The notes under the pieces were generated by a model. That model was not told the DNA's origin, ran no database searches, and worked only from the letters and a program-made list of their open reading frames with translations. Below, in pieces: positions 43,580 through 55,703 of a DNA stretch of 64,000 nt. The stretch is taken from the NCBI RefSeq assembly GCF_964204645.1, contig NC_134029.1, forward strand, positions 10,716,850 through 10,780,849. The letters run 5' to 3'. The position numbers were made by a program, and so were the translations under genes. Within the stretch, counting starts at the first letter, position 1. Each line of letters opens with the position of its first letter. The stretch comes from Tubulanus polymorphus (lineage: Eukaryota > Nemertea > Palaeonemertea > Tubulaniformes > Tubulanidae).

Positions 43580-44750
43580 CTATTCTAGAAACGAAATGAC
43601 GTAATCCACGTAAGTTTCATATGTTCAAAGTTGGATGAAAACGTGTTTAAGTTCTTTTGTTTAGGCCTAAAGTGGTGTGTTTATTTTTAATATTGCCAGC
43701 CCTGATGTCGTTTCTTTTATCATAGAATTACTTAGTGACGATCTTTTTAACGATAGAAGTAATTATTCATGCAGTGCATTTTGACCAGGTTCTACAGTTC
43801 TCGGTTAAGTTTGACTCTAGAGTTAAAGCATTGGAAATATTGAAAATAAACCGACTTAACTCTCGAGTCAAACCTTACCGAGAGCTGTTAAACTTGCTCC
43901 TTATATATGTCGTTTCAAATCAGGGCATCAATCATGACCAAGTACGTTTTTGTTTGTATTGAAAACAGGGGGATTTGCGGGCGCCACTTCTCTGCTGTCA
44001 AGTTATGTATATCCAGAAAATAAACATAATGCAAAAAACATATAAAAGTCATCCATACAACGTTTTTCAAATCAATATCTAATCTCTAGATTGCCTTTAG
44101 AAGTTTGGATGGCAATGTTTATGTCTTGAAATTTAGGGATTAGTATCTGAATGTGACTGCCTTGTCAGCAAAAGTTATTTTGACAGCTGAGCTACCACTG
44201 GCGCCATCTATCGAACATTATTGGAAGCTTTTCCCAAATTGAGAATTTTACTGCCAAAGCTGCCATAAATCATTGGACATAACGTTTTTTAGCGTTGCTT
44301 ATTTTGTGACTGAAAATAATGATTAATGAAAAAAATAAACCTCATCAACCTTTGAGGTGACGGTTAACTGATACCTTACTTTCATAGGCCTTAGGAAACG
44401 CATAGTTCATAGTATATATACTATAAATGTAAACAAAAGGTTAATTGGCTTCAAATTGCAGAAAATTTTACTTAATTCCAATGGCTAAAAGATTTATTTT
44501 AAAACAATAATTTCTAAGCGATTTGTTTTAGAACAAAAATATTAAGAAAATTGGAATTTGGTACTTAAATGACATGAAAAACTGATTTGACAATTCATGC
44601 TGATAACAATTAATATACTTATTGTACACTCAAAGCCAAGGTTTATTGAATATTTTTAATATGAATATTTTGATTTCCCTCATTAAAAAGCAACATTTTT
44701 CTTTACAATTGCAAACATCCTAAATTGTGTATTTCCTTATTTCTTTGCAG
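43580..44750. other. Non-coding stretch with one hairpin
   Basis: No gene seen. A hairpin of about 32-bp arms lies at 43794-43888 (CAGTTCTCGGTTAAG..CTTACCGAGAGCTG). The last bases before 44751 form a good splice acceptor (TTTCTTTGCAG), so part is probably an intron of the following gene. Confidence 0.6.
43794..43888. repeat. Inverted-repeat hairpin
   Basis: Arms of about 32 bp with few mismatches around a 25-bp loop; probably a small MITE. Confidence 0.65.
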
Positions 44751-46355
44751 ATGTGAGGATGCTAGAGCATTTGGCAAACAGATCGACATCAAGATTGATA
44801 AGGGAAAATGGTATGAAAAGAAGATGCTTGAACAAAACAAATCAACAAATACGACAATTCAGCCTACACTCATACCGATAACAGGCTGGAGTGAGTTCAA
44901 GCCAGAGTCACTACCTCAATTATTCAATTATGGACACGTTTATTACTGGCTAGTTGAATCTCTCCCGTCATTTTCCAGTGCAGTCGACGATGACAGTGAC
45001 CAGGATGACACATCTTACTCTCCCTTACCAACACAGAAGCAGCTTACCAGGGGTAGACAATATGTGAAATCGGGTTTTGTTAGTGAAGTCTTTGTTAAAG
45101 TTTCAAACGATATTGTGTTTTTGAAGGGGAAAGTCAATGCATCTATGAAAAAAATTCTGTATTCGATAACTGATCTATGTCTAAGATTAGTGGAGCAATT
45201 AAGGATGCAAGTTGCCATTGTAAAGCATCGGCTTTATCTCGCTGTAGCCATGTTGCAGCTTTATTATTATGCCTTAACGACTGTGCTGGAACCCAATCCC
45301 CAGCATGTACTTCGGTACCCTGCCAGTGGAAACAAAAGCACCTGCAAGTATTAATAAAGCTGTATACAGCGACACGCCAAAAAAGAAATAATTAAGTTTG
45401 ACCCCATGAAGATCAAAGGGAAGTGAGCAATACTATGATCAATATATTTTTATCAGATTTGTCTTGGGGAAGTGCCACCTGTATGTGGCAAACTGTTTTG
45501 ATTTACAAATTTGATGACTATCAATTAACGAATGAAAGAAAAGGTATACTTTTAGAGTGGAAAAGCCTCCTAAAATCTAACCTAACTCCACTTGGAGATT
45601 TATCCAGCAAATATGCAGTTATGATTCCGGGCACCGAGGAACAAACATCCTGCGATTATTGGCATTCCCACCGTTATATCAGGATGACTGCATCCCACGC
45701 AAAAGAAACTGTTTTGTTATGGTCTGCTGTTGAAAAGGAACTGTCCACTAGCGTTTTAATCCGTGCCAAAAACTACATGAAGAGAAATTTTTGGGGCATT
45801 GATACTGTGACAACCTATTATATGAAGAGAGGTAATGACCTCGAGGACAGGGCTCGTAGTCTATACTCTGCTATCAACCCAACATATACTGTCACAATGA
45901 CAGGTCTCTGGGTGAACATAGATCTTCCACAGTTAGCCTGTAGTCCATATGGTTTGGTTTATATATCAACCCAAAATGAATATGGTATCTTAGAAATCAA
46001 ATGCCTAAAAATACTTCAGAAGTATTCAGTCTCAGAACTTATCGAAGCCCATAAAATAGAACCCAGTATGATTAGATCTGCTTGTTTTAGGATTTCACAG
46101 AACAAACTTGTATTGAAAAGATCACACCAATATAATTACCAGGTTCAGTTTCAACTGGGCACTACTGGATTTAAGTGGTGCGATTTTGTTTTGTACTCTT
46201 CAAAAGGTGACCCTTCTTTTGAAAGAATATATCCAGACAAGAAATTCATTGCTGATATGTTAACTGCTAATCTGCGATTGTGGGCTGCCATAATTGCTCC
46301 AGAGATTTTTGAAATCCGTGCACCACGAGAACTGAAACCATTCGTCCTAAAATAG
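44751..46355 (+). pseudogene. SWIM zinc finger plus YqaJ-like nuclease gene
   Basis: The N-terminal part has LTRGRQYVKSGFVSEV. The SWIM finger is CHCKASALSRCSH (45208-45250, frameshifted relative to what precedes). The YqaJ-like exonuclease domain is at 45423-46355: YIRMTASHAK, GNDLEDRARSLY, LEIKCLK and YQVQFQLGTTGFKWCDFVLY. The family motif SPDG reads SPYG here, so a metal-binding Asp is lost. In-frame stops near 45400-45425 and two frame changes precede the domain. Such a gene accompanies ISL2EU-type transposases, and one lies just downstream, convergent. Confidence 0.72.
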
Positions 46356-46493
46356 TAACAATTCATGTATTCAAAGTATATATAATAATTCATATTATGC
46401 ATCGATCATATTCTGTGAATAAAACATATTTTTGATAAGACAAGGTGATTTGTACAGTACTTTATGGAATTTACACAAAAACATTGAGGATTT

Positions 46494-48472
46494 TTAAGTA
46501 GCTAATTGTTCCTGAAAATTAACAAGAAAACAAGAGACAAACACCGCTTGTGTAGCAAGTGGTGTCATATTGAGAGGCATGATACCAGAAATTAATCTAA
46601 ATTTCTTAATACGTTCATTATATCGTTCTACATGTACACGTGCTTTTGCAATTTTCCTAGTTAGAAGTTCTTCCTGGGGAGTGAGTTTTTCCCTTCCACT
46701 TAAAAAGGGGGGTATGTTGAAGCTAACTTGACGTGACATTAGAAGATCTTCTACAATAAATCCTCGATCAGCCAGTATTAAGTCACCAGGTTTAAAATGA
46801 TTCAAAATTCCACACTTCTCAAATATGTCCCGGTCACTGATGGTATCTTCGAACAGATCTGAGACAAAAATTGCTGTACCATTGGGTGCGACGGCTATGA
46901 GGCATTTAAACGTATCATGATGATGTTTATAGTTAGAGAACAGATTGGCCTGTCTTCCAAGATTTCCCGGCATTTGTACGAAAAACTCTGTACAATCAAT
47001 AGAACACCGTACGTCTTAAAATCATTTAAACGATTCTGGCATATATTTCTTCAAAACATTTCTATCTGGGAACATTTTCTCCCTCAAGCCATCAAAATAG
47101 GCTCATCAAAATGGCAATACAACAATTGAAGCCACGTTGAGAAAATGCATCGCAATCCAGTCAAAGATACATTAAAGAAAAGTTTCATAGTAAAAAAACA
47201 GTATCCTCGTCTAAGTCGTACAAGTGTAATAAAAAGTTCATCAAGGGGTTTCGTATTGGCCGGTTTGGTTTTCTTATTCCAGTAAGTAAGATTACTTGTG
47301 CATGGGCCGAGAAACTGGAATAAAGCCAGGAACTGTACGAACGCGAGCCCTGTAAGAAATTTCATCTTAACGTCATCATTTTGAACATTTTCGAGGCTTA
47401 GTAATGAGTTTTCAGTAGTCCCAGATAGACGTGATGCATTGATGGAAGTATTCATCTCATTTCGCAGTATCATAGTTTCTATTTTCGACTAAAGTTCGTA
47501 TTTCTCATAAACAGTCTGTGTTACAGCATCCTGTTTTAATTGGGCGTCTACAGGTAAAACAAGAACTGGTTCCGTTTGTATTCCCACGTCAACCTAGAAA
47601 AAAACCACAAACTTTACTTCAAATACTAAGAAAAATTCATCTGAAAATGCAATTCTCCATCATTAGCAATTAACATGGTCGAAGAAATGTCAATATCTTA
47701 TTCTTACCTTATTTTTTGACTTCGGTAAAGCAGGAACTATTGAAGAATCACCCATTTGAATCATGCTCATATTAAGCAATGCCTCAGCTGCTGAAATCTC
47801 AGAACTGTCATCAAAGACGAGGCGTTTCCGTTTGCAGGGAGTACTCATTGATCGAGGGAAAGGAGCTTTGCGACAGCCACGTTCGAATTTTTCACGCTGA
47901 AAAATTAAACTTTTTACAGATGAGACAACTTCTTAATTTAAAATGTCACAAGATGGCGTAGGATATTGTACAACTACGCCTAGCCGGAACTTCTCGACTT
48001 GGACTGTTGAAACTTTAAGTCGACAGAAATTCCTGCAGAATTATTATTCATACTTTCTTTTTGGTGTAAGTAAGATAAGACATTATCCGTTGAAGACAGA
48101 AGCAACTAGTTCAAAATATCTGTAATAAATTCAAGACACATAAACTAGAAAGAAAGCATGACACTGACAGGCAGTCAAAAGAAAACTTACTTCTTGTGGT
48201 GTCGTTGCTGTTGCAGGAACTGGGTCAGGAAATTTTTCCGTTGGCCCTTTCCCATCAACGAAGTGTTTACTGCATATGAAAGTCATCTTTGTTATCTTGT
48301 TGACATTGAACTGATCGTGGGGTCGGCCACAGCACTTTATCCATCTCGTACACTTTGCTAACTGGGTCTTAGGTTTCGGAAAGTTTTAAAAAAATACACC
48401 TTTCATACCTTCCCTATCAGGGTACCGACTTTCGCTGTTGCAAGTGCCGTAACAGCAGTGCATTTTATAACC
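46494..48472 (-). pseudogene. THAP-domain DDE transposase (ISL2EU-like)
   Basis: The first exon (about 48195-48472) is a THAP domain: MHCCYGTCNSESRYP, then FPKPKTQLAKCTRWIKCCGR and FICSKHFVDGKGPTEKFPDPVP. One frame change in a T-run lies at about 48392, and a GTAAGT donor at its end. Exon 2 is at about 47713-47898, with a further exon from 47593. The catalytic domain has SIDCTEFFVQ (Asp), LILADRGF (Asp) and VHVERYNERIKKF (Glu), i.e. a DDE_4-type core. In-frame stops at about 47490 and 47018 mark decay. The THAP plus DDE_4 plus YqaJ neighbour combination is the ISL2EU pattern. Element ends not found. Confidence 0.78.
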
Positions 48473-48644
48473 CATTATATGAACACGGTGTCTAAAATGA
48501 TCCTTAAACACCGGATAAAAACAACACACTTCAACAAGAACTACGACTGAACCGTAGCAAGTTTGCCTGACTTCCTGGTTTGTGCAATACCCGGATGTGA
48601 CCTTGACTCATTCATTGTTTCTATTAATAGATCTAGTGCGCTGC

Positions 48645-49990
48645 GCTATTGAGTTAATAGCCAGTCATACAAATCAGCGGCTTCTGGGGTTGATGTCGGT
48701 CTTGATTGTTGTCCCTGCCTCGTTATAAGATCACACATTGCTGAAAAGTCCGGATCACAGCCTCTCGATTCATTCGGCTTACTACAAAATTCCTCTCGAA
48801 TTTGCTGAAGTAGTCCAGAGTCCACTGGAAATTTGTAGTCTATAGTAGAAAATATTATTTCGTATTATCAAGAAGTGATAAAAACATCGTAAACTTAGAA
48901 ACCTATGCTCATTTTATACAGCGTATTTCGTACCGTAATATTCCGGCGAGAAGTATAATAGATCAGGTTTTCCGGGTGGATCATCCGCATTTCGTTGAGG
49001 CCTGATGGCATGTGTATTCCACTCCTGCACGAAATCCTGAAGATCGGCATTTATCAAATCAAAGAAACAGTATCTTAAGGTTTGACTGAAAAATATCTTT
49101 AAATATGTTCATCCAAAACTGAACAACTTCGTTTCGAAGACTTCGCCACCATCGTTCAATGCGCTTAAAACAAAGAAACATAAAACAATTGGTGAGTTTT
49201 GAAATATCTTAAGTTGGTTCTAGCGCAGAAATGGAGATTGTCCAAATCTACCCATATTACTCCACGAACCTGATTACTCGTAGATCTATCCACAAGAACG
49301 CACGTTTCGTCGTCATATTCTGCTCTAAAGGCCTTCTGAATCGCAGCAATTCTGCCATTTTCGGTTCCAGCGTCCATACGGATGCAGCGAGGAACTGCTG
49401 AATGATGATATAAAGATGACGGTCAGAGTATTATCTTAATCGACGATTGATAACGGATAATTTTTCCCAGGCATAATTTCGGCATATTGTGTTTTTATGT
49501 ATGGCTATTCTATCTACCTTCAATGTCCTGAACGAAATCTAAAAAGTACCACGCAACCACCTCTGGGTCATTATTAGTATTTCCAACTCTTAACCAAAAT
49601 CTTTTCAATGTAGACTGTGTTTATGAACATGTTCGACAAACCAAATTCTGAACTTAAAAAGCATCCAAGAAAGCAGTTTTGAATACAGCCAGATTGTAAA
49701 CGACACGTATTTACTATTCCGCTGTTGATATGTGGAAATAATATCTTTTAGGATATATCAATTATATATTATGTTTACCCATCTATACACCCATGAATCG
49801 GGAAACCAAAAGGCTTGAGCTTGTCATAACCATCGAGATGGACAAGATAATTGGGACCCTGGTTAAAGTAACGTCGTTGTCTTAAAACCCCATGGGTCCT
49901 ATTCTGCACTCCTTCGAAGTCTAAATTCTGAAGGATATTGGAAACTAGAGACCTAGAAGTAAACAATCATATAACAAATGAGTGAAGCGA
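48645..49990 (-). pseudogene. Multi-exon rve integrase-like gene
   Basis: At least five exons on the - strand: about 49769-49951 (LVSNILQNLDFEGV..LVHLDGYDKLKPFGFPIHGCIDG), 49520-49613 (LRVGNTNNDPEVVAWYFLDF), 49240-49396 (IRMDAGTENGRIAAIQ), 49085-49160 (RIERWWRSLRNEVVQFWMNI), then 48935-49065 and 48645-48846. The Asp of HGCIDG or HLDGYD, Asp of MDAGTE and Glu of RIERWW fit an integrase core. The family is known as intron-bearing integrase-core genes in animals. One frame change lies near 49070; the N-terminal exons are missing or not recognised. Confidence 0.65.
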
Positions 49991-50139
49991 TCCAGATCTC
50001 ATCTTAAAGGTCTTACATCAATCAAATACACATTTATACATATGCTGGCCGATTCGAAAGTTTTTTTTGTCAGGCGTAACAAAACTGACAATTCTTCAAT
50101 TTGGCCAAAAAATATTTTTCGAGAAATTAAGTTGTTTAT

Positions 50140-50200
50140 TAGTTATGGCGTTTTGGTACTTTAGCGCCCTCATTTATCATGTCAGGAATTAACCGTGTAG
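50140..50200 (-). repeat. Dispersed repeat also flanking the Harbinger element
   Basis: The inverted sequence matches, with gaps, the join of 16928-16939 and 20797-20840 (TTAATTCCTG..AAATGAGGGCGC..CAAAACG). It therefore resembles the pre-insertion state of the Harbinger target. Confidence 0.55.
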
Positions 50201-50236
50201 GTAGCCACCGTATCATACATCTTACCTAGGGTAATA

Positions 50237-52612
50237 CGGTTCCTGAACTTCGCTGAAAAAGCTGAAACACTGAAAAGCTGAAACGCTGAAATAAAAACGC
50301 TGAAATTTCAGGGAATTTCCGAAAAACGCCGAAATTTCAGGGAATTCCCGAAAAACGCTGAAATCGTGCTAGGTACCGACAATACACGTTTTGAAATGTT
50401 TTCCGGGCCGGTGTCCGCTGACGAGTCCTGAACCGTGTTTTATGCTCTACCTTCGGTTACAGAGACATGCCTTAAGGTCGTCGTCATGATCGACTTGATC
50501 GATTGCGGATTGCGTGGATTGTTAGATGTGTTTTTTGCCATAGTTTTATGTGCATATACCGGTACGATCTAACAATGAAGTTATCACTTCATTTGAATAA
50601 ATTCTTAATCACAGTAATATTAATTCACAATATTTTTTCTTATGTTTGGTGATTTCTTGCAACTTATCATTGCCAAGTCTCATACAAGTAGTAGCTGAAT
50701 GAAAGTACAGTTAGGCTGAACCTGATAACCCAAATTAAGTGCTAGCATGGAACTAATGATTATTTTGATTCTATTTTCGGTGTCATTGAAATTCGTTAAT
50801 AAAGGTTCAACCGTCATAGTATACTGTACTTAGCATTGCTACAATTGGGTGCCATATTTCTACAATTTCTACAAGGAGGAAGGAATCTTTAAGTGTCTTT
50901 GTTCCCGGGTGGGGTACGGGGTAAAACCTGGTTTACTTTCTCTTTCGACTTGCCGGAGACTACTATCTGCAATGTATTGCATGCTTTGATGTGTCTGGCC
51001 TATAGGAGTCGAACGATATTTTTTTCCCATACACAGGCATGGCTTTAGTGTAGATGAAGGCTAGGCACTGCACATTGTGGATTGACTGGAACTCTAACTC
51101 ACAAAATTAAACGAGTCAACAAGAAAGATCCAATAATTGGACATTTGTCTAACTATATTATTTAACAGCTTGAAATAATACATAACACATTCTGCAAGAG
51201 TATACAAAGGAAATCAGTTCTTACATTATATCAGAATCAATAGTTCGCTTAACTCTGGCTAGAATTCTGGTTCCATTGCTTCATATTCTAATGAAATCCA
51301 CTAGTATACCTTAGAATATCGCTTTGCTTAAGACTAAAAATTTGGTACCAGGAAACAGGGAAGAAAAGTGGGTGTACTGTACATCCGCAATTGACTTATT
51401 TCTCTCCAGTTGAATCAAGTTATTATTGAAATAGCATTCGAATAGCCATTTTATTTTTAAAAATTGTGTCGTTCAGCTATCCTGCTGCAAATTTCGCAGT
51501 TGAAGTTTACTGGTGCCATCTGATTTCTCAGTATCTCAAAAAATTTGCACATTCTAAGCCTGAATCTAAAAATAGAAAAAGGTGCATTTTAGTCGGATAT
51601 AAAAGAATAGTGGCTAATACACCCTGGACTATATAGCCTATGGGGTGGGCCTAGTTTGAAAGCACTGAGGTCCGAGAGAACAGCACTTAGTAAATAAATA
51701 CTGAAATTAAACTTACAAAACACCCAGTACTTGAGATGATGTACTTGACAAGAAGTGTCACCAGCTAAGCAAATCAACTTTGTCTATGACTCCTCCTTTT
51801 ATAGATTCAGTAGTAGTCTAAAAATAAGAATGGGTTCATTTTTCTAACAGTTGGTATGTCATTTCTTCAAAAAAACTAATTATTATCACGCCACAGCAAA
51901 TAAATTATTCACAGTTGTTGAATGGTTAGCCCGATATAGATTAATTGGTTGACGCTAATCAGTATGATCCATACGTAGGGGCCTACTGCATGCCATTGGC
52001 GTCAATCCATTCCATTCCATTCCACAGTGAATTAAAAAGAAATTTAGTTAGATCCCTTTTGTCCAAAAGCTGCATCATTTATATAACTAGCTGTCAAATT
52101 TAATTTACCTCCTTCAGAGAATACCATAGTGACAAAGTCCGTCGCCCATCAACGTGTTGACAAAAGAAAAGTTGCTCCATGTTTTATACATGAACGTTCA
52201 AATAAGATATTTTTCGTCTTGCAGGGAATATTGAGCATAGTGTTTAAGTTGGCTTGCACGGTTTGTGAATGGGTTTTCCTCATTATGCTGCCTGTATGCA
52301 TTAAAAATCCGGATTTCAAGCGAATTAATTTGTCCAACAAGTGGCCCTCTAGAAGTATACTCCACACATACTGTCCATGCGTGTCTCTGTAACCGAAGGT
52401 AGAGACTAAAACACGGTTCAGGACTCGGCAGCGGACACCGGCCCGGAAAATATTTCAAAACGTGTATTGTTGGTACCTAGCACGATTTCAGCGTTTTTCG
52501 GGAATTCCCTGAAATTTCGGCGTTTTTCGGAAATTCCCTGAAATTTCAGCGTTTTTATTTCAGCGTTTCAGCGTTTCAGTGATTCAGCTTTTTCAGCGAA
52601 GTTCAGGAACCG
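50237..52612. mobile_element. Mutator-like non-autonomous element with long TIRs
   Basis: 2376 bp with terminal inverted repeats of about 240 bp, starting CGGTTCCTGAACTTCGCTG, flanked by a perfect 9-bp duplication AGGGTAATA (50228-50236, 52613-52621). The TIRs contain tandem AACGCTGAAA/TTTCAGGGAATT motifs. No transposase could be recognised inside; ORFs there are short. A 9-bp duplication and long TIRs point to the Mutator group. Confidence 0.85.
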
Positions 52613-52666
52613 AGGGTAATAAGATAAAATCCCACTATTTACAGATTAAAAGAATTTAAAAACCAG

Positions 52667-52793
52667 GGGGCAGTTGCTCAAAAGTTGGTTAAAGATAACC
52701 GGCTGTTAAATACCATAGTAACAATGAAATTTCAATTGTCACCATATCAACTATCCACTGGTTAACTCTAACCAACTTTTGAGCAACCGGCCC
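52667..52793. mobile_element. Harbinger-type MITE, 127 bp
   Basis: Nearly fully palindromic: GTTGCTCAAAAGTTGGTTA..TAACCAACTTTTGAGCAAC arms, flanked by CAG (52664-52666, 52794-52796). The right end GGGCCGGTTG is like the end of the Harbinger element at 16940, and CAG fits the CWG target. Confidence 0.8.
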
Positions 52794-52832
52794 CAGAATT
52801 TATTTATTAATTCTAAAATATTTAAAAGACAC

Positions 52833-52866
52833 GACGTTTCGATCTCACCCTAGAGATCATCGTCAG
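52833..52866 (-). ncRNA. Candidate hammerhead ribozyme of the Penelope-like element
   Basis: On the - strand: CTGACGA core, then a stem GATCTC..GAGATC with a short loop, GAAA, and ACGTC. This matches the conserved hammerhead core (CUGANGA..GAAA) with a very short stem III, as known for Penelope-like retroelements, where activity may need dimers. Stem I lies outside the quoted interval and was not verified. Confidence 0.55.
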
Positions 52867-52948
52867 GTGTGAGAAAAAAAACTAAAAACAGGGGTATATA
52901 TACAGAGGAGGACAGGTTAATTGAGTAAATTGGTGATTGAGTAAATAA

Positions 52949-53598
52949 TTAGTGTTTGGTAAGGCATGAAGTAATATACTTAGAATGAAGGGAATTATGC
53001 GGAGAAAAGCCATTATTTAAATTGGTACTAATATCTGAGTGACGAGTAATTAGGGCAGACTCAACTATGTGGCGTTTAGTGTAATTGCTGGAAGTATAAA
53101 TAATTTCGGCTTTATCAAAATTAAAACGATGACCAGTGTTCCAAACGTGATTGGCTACGCCATTAGCCGGTTTTGATTTATTATATCCTTTTTGTCTTCC
53201 GGAATTCGAGTTTTTAAATCACGACCAGTATCTCCAAAGTAAATTTTATCACAGCCAAAACAAGGAATTTTGTAAACTCCGCAGTCCAAAGGTTTAGATT
53301 GATTGTTTTTAACCAAAGTCTTACTAATTTTGTTTTCATACGTGAAAATGATTTGTTTATCCAATAAAGGGAGAGAGTGACGAAACTTTTCCAAAACAGG
53401 TACATACGGAACTACAATGAACTCTGAAATGTGTTTTTTATTTTCTGGAGGTTTAGAATTGAAGAAAGTACGTTTAGTCTTAGAAATAGCGATTTTCAAA
53501 ATGTGATGATATCTGTTAGTCAACAGCCGAAACGTTGTGGTTTCGTAAGAATAAATTTGATCGTATAATTTCAAATTCGAAGTGTGGGATTTCTTCAT
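52949..53598 (-). pseudogene. Penelope-like C-terminal region with GIY-YIG endonuclease
   Basis: Frame 53155-53598 holds KAISKTKRTFF-type sequence (read here as KIAISKTKRTFF), then GVYKIPCFGCDKIYFGDTGR, the GIY-YIG core (here GVY..IYFGDTGR, with D in place of the common E). After a one-base change near 53160 it continues with NGVANHVWNTGHRFNF and ..VESALITRHSDIS to the stop. The conserved His and Glu of the nuclease are in this second part. It would nick target DNA for retrotransposition. Confidence 0.78.
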
Positions 53599-53639
53599 TT
53601 ATCTAAAGTTTACACGGATCATAGTGTTAATTCGACAAC

Positions 53640-54120
53640 TAGCTTTGAAGTCTTGTTGCATTCAAGAGTGAATATTTTCCGAGGATACCAAAGTCAATGT
53701 TTACATTAGAAAGTGTCAGAACTAATTTTCAAGTTGAAACATTATATTTGGACGGTGTTCAAGCAAAATAGCAGCACAGTACGTACGACTCCATGAGATG
53801 ATAATCAAATCCACGAATAGTCATTTATTAACATATTTGAGCATGTCTAGCTTTGTTAAGTGCACAAAATAAGAAATTAATCCACGAAATTCCACGCTTA
53901 AATAAATTTTAGGTAATCGATGTTCTTTGAAAATATACAAGCAAAGCCAAATCTAGAGGAATAAAGAGAAGTGAATGACCAGGATGGGAAAACTTTAGTA
54001 TTATTCACTCTTGAATGTAGTAGTTGCCTGACCTCAGTTACTTGCAGTGTTGAGCACATAGAAACCATAGGGTTCCCGATCTACGATGATATGAACTGTT
54101 TGATGCACCGCGATCATAAC
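53640..54120. other. Non-coding stretch with a 15-bp inverted repeat
   Basis: ATTCAAGAGTGAATA at 53660-53674 and its complement at 54002-54016, about 330 bp apart: perhaps a MITE with its outer ends lost. Otherwise nothing was recognised before Maverick B begins at about 54125. Confidence 0.45.
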
Positions 54121-54124
54121 CACT

Positions 54125-54368
54125 GGGATAGACTTTAGCAATATTCAGTCCATTAACACCTTTAGCTATATCAATTGGTGTGTTTGGATTAAGTCCAAGT
54201 GTTTTAACTGGTATAAGTTCAAAATTAAATATAAAAAGTAATAAAGAAAAAATTAAAACTAATATAAAAGAAATTAATAAATTAAAAAATACATTAGATT
54301 ATATAATAAGTTTAAATGGTAATATAACAGTTGAAGATAAATTATTAAAAGAATTATTAAATTATTAA
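54125..54368 (+). pseudogene. C-terminal half of the 144-aa membrane protein gene
   Basis: Begins in the first hydrophobic segment (LAIFSPLTPLAISIGVFGLSPSVLTG) and runs in frame to the stop, with a small deletion near VEDKLLKEL. The missing N-terminal half marks the truncation edge of copy B. Confidence 0.75.
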
Positions 54369-54384
54369 TTTTTTAATTATATAA

Positions 54385-55684
54385 ATGGGGTTTCCAAAAG
54401 CTTTCCAATATAATAAATCAATTAAATATAATATTCCTGCAATAGATTTTAATGAAAATATTACATATAAAAATTTAGTTTTAAATTCATAAACTAATTT
54501 AGAATTTTATGCTACTGAAACACAGTTTTTTATTTCTAAAATGGAAAATATATTTAATACATATGAAGTTACTTTTACTCGAGATGAATATCATATATAT
54601 AAAGTAAAATCTAATATGAAATATTGGCAGAATCAATTAAATTTTGCTGTTTATTGTGCAACAACTGGTTGTGGTATAAGTTGATGATCATTTAAATAAC
54701 TTAGATAAAAATTTGAATTATTCTGATTTAAAATTAATTCACACAATATTTAGATTTCACACATATTTTCAAATCAGAATAATATTAAATGAATTAGAAT
54801 GTCCTTTACCCGGATCTAAATATTTTAAAGAATTGGATAATAATATTAATCCATCTAAGTTTTATAAAATATGTAATGAATTTAATATAAATATTAATTC
54901 CGATTTTAGAGCGCATGGTAAATTGCAAGGTATTGGTGAACAGTATGAAATAAAAAGAATTGATTATATGCATAGAATTGGAGCTTATCATAATTATAAA
55001 ATTGATAATAATAATGGTTGGATTAATTTTATTTTACTAAATAGTGAAGGTTTTACAAAATCAGGTATACAAAGAATAAATCAATCAATTAGAACTTATT
55101 TGATATGTATTTTAGGTGCGCAAGTTGAAACAAGATCACCAATAGTTGGAAATGATAACACTTCATTTGTTGCGCAGAAACAATTCAAAGTATTAGTTGA
55201 TGATTCCATTCATAATGATAAAAATAGATCGATCCCAGAAAACATAGTTAGGTACCAAAATTATCTAGATAAATCACATATTAGATTAAATTATTGTATA
55301 GGCCTTAATCTATTAATTATTTCTAATGATTTAGTATTAAAAATGGGAAATATAATTGGTTATAATAATTTAATTAAGACTGCAACAATAAATAATTCAT
55401 TTGGATTGAATGATATAAATAAAAAGATAATTACTGCTTCAAAATTAATGGAAGGTGGAAACATTAAAAAACATATTCAATCAACAGAAACTAAAACTTA
55501 GAATATTAAATTAAATAATGATTCTAAAATAAAAGATTATAATACATCAGAAAATGTAAAAACTGATATTATTCAACATGATATAATTAAAACTGATAAT
55601 GATAATAAATCTCATGAAAATACTAAATTAGTTATTACTTGTATAGGAATTGTAATAGGAGGAATATTATATTTTAAATTTTAA
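54385..55684 (+). pseudogene. CATTGCG-motif protein pseudogene, copy B
   Basis: Starts at TAAATG after T6 and a 7-nt spacer. An in-frame TAA occurs at about 54490, a frame change just after YCATTGCGIS at about 54683, and an in-frame TAG at about 55499. The central 262-residue frame (54713-55501) has SGIQRINQS and AQVETRSPIVGN. The C-terminal anchor is readable to 55684. Confidence 0.8.
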
Positions 55685-55703
55685 TTAAATTTTTATTATA
55701 TAA

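Larger units (their letters stand above)
52833..53630 (-). mobile_element. Penelope-like element, 5'-truncated
   Basis: Reverse transcriptase is missing. What remains is the end of the coding region with a GIY-YIG endonuclease and the 3' tail, which contains a candidate hammerhead ribozyme. The 5' border is about 53630. Confidence 0.75.

Noticed and set aside
51000-52460. Short frames inside the long-TIR element (51589-51777, 52129-52458)
   Set aside because: No domain, overlapping on both strands, no transposase motif.
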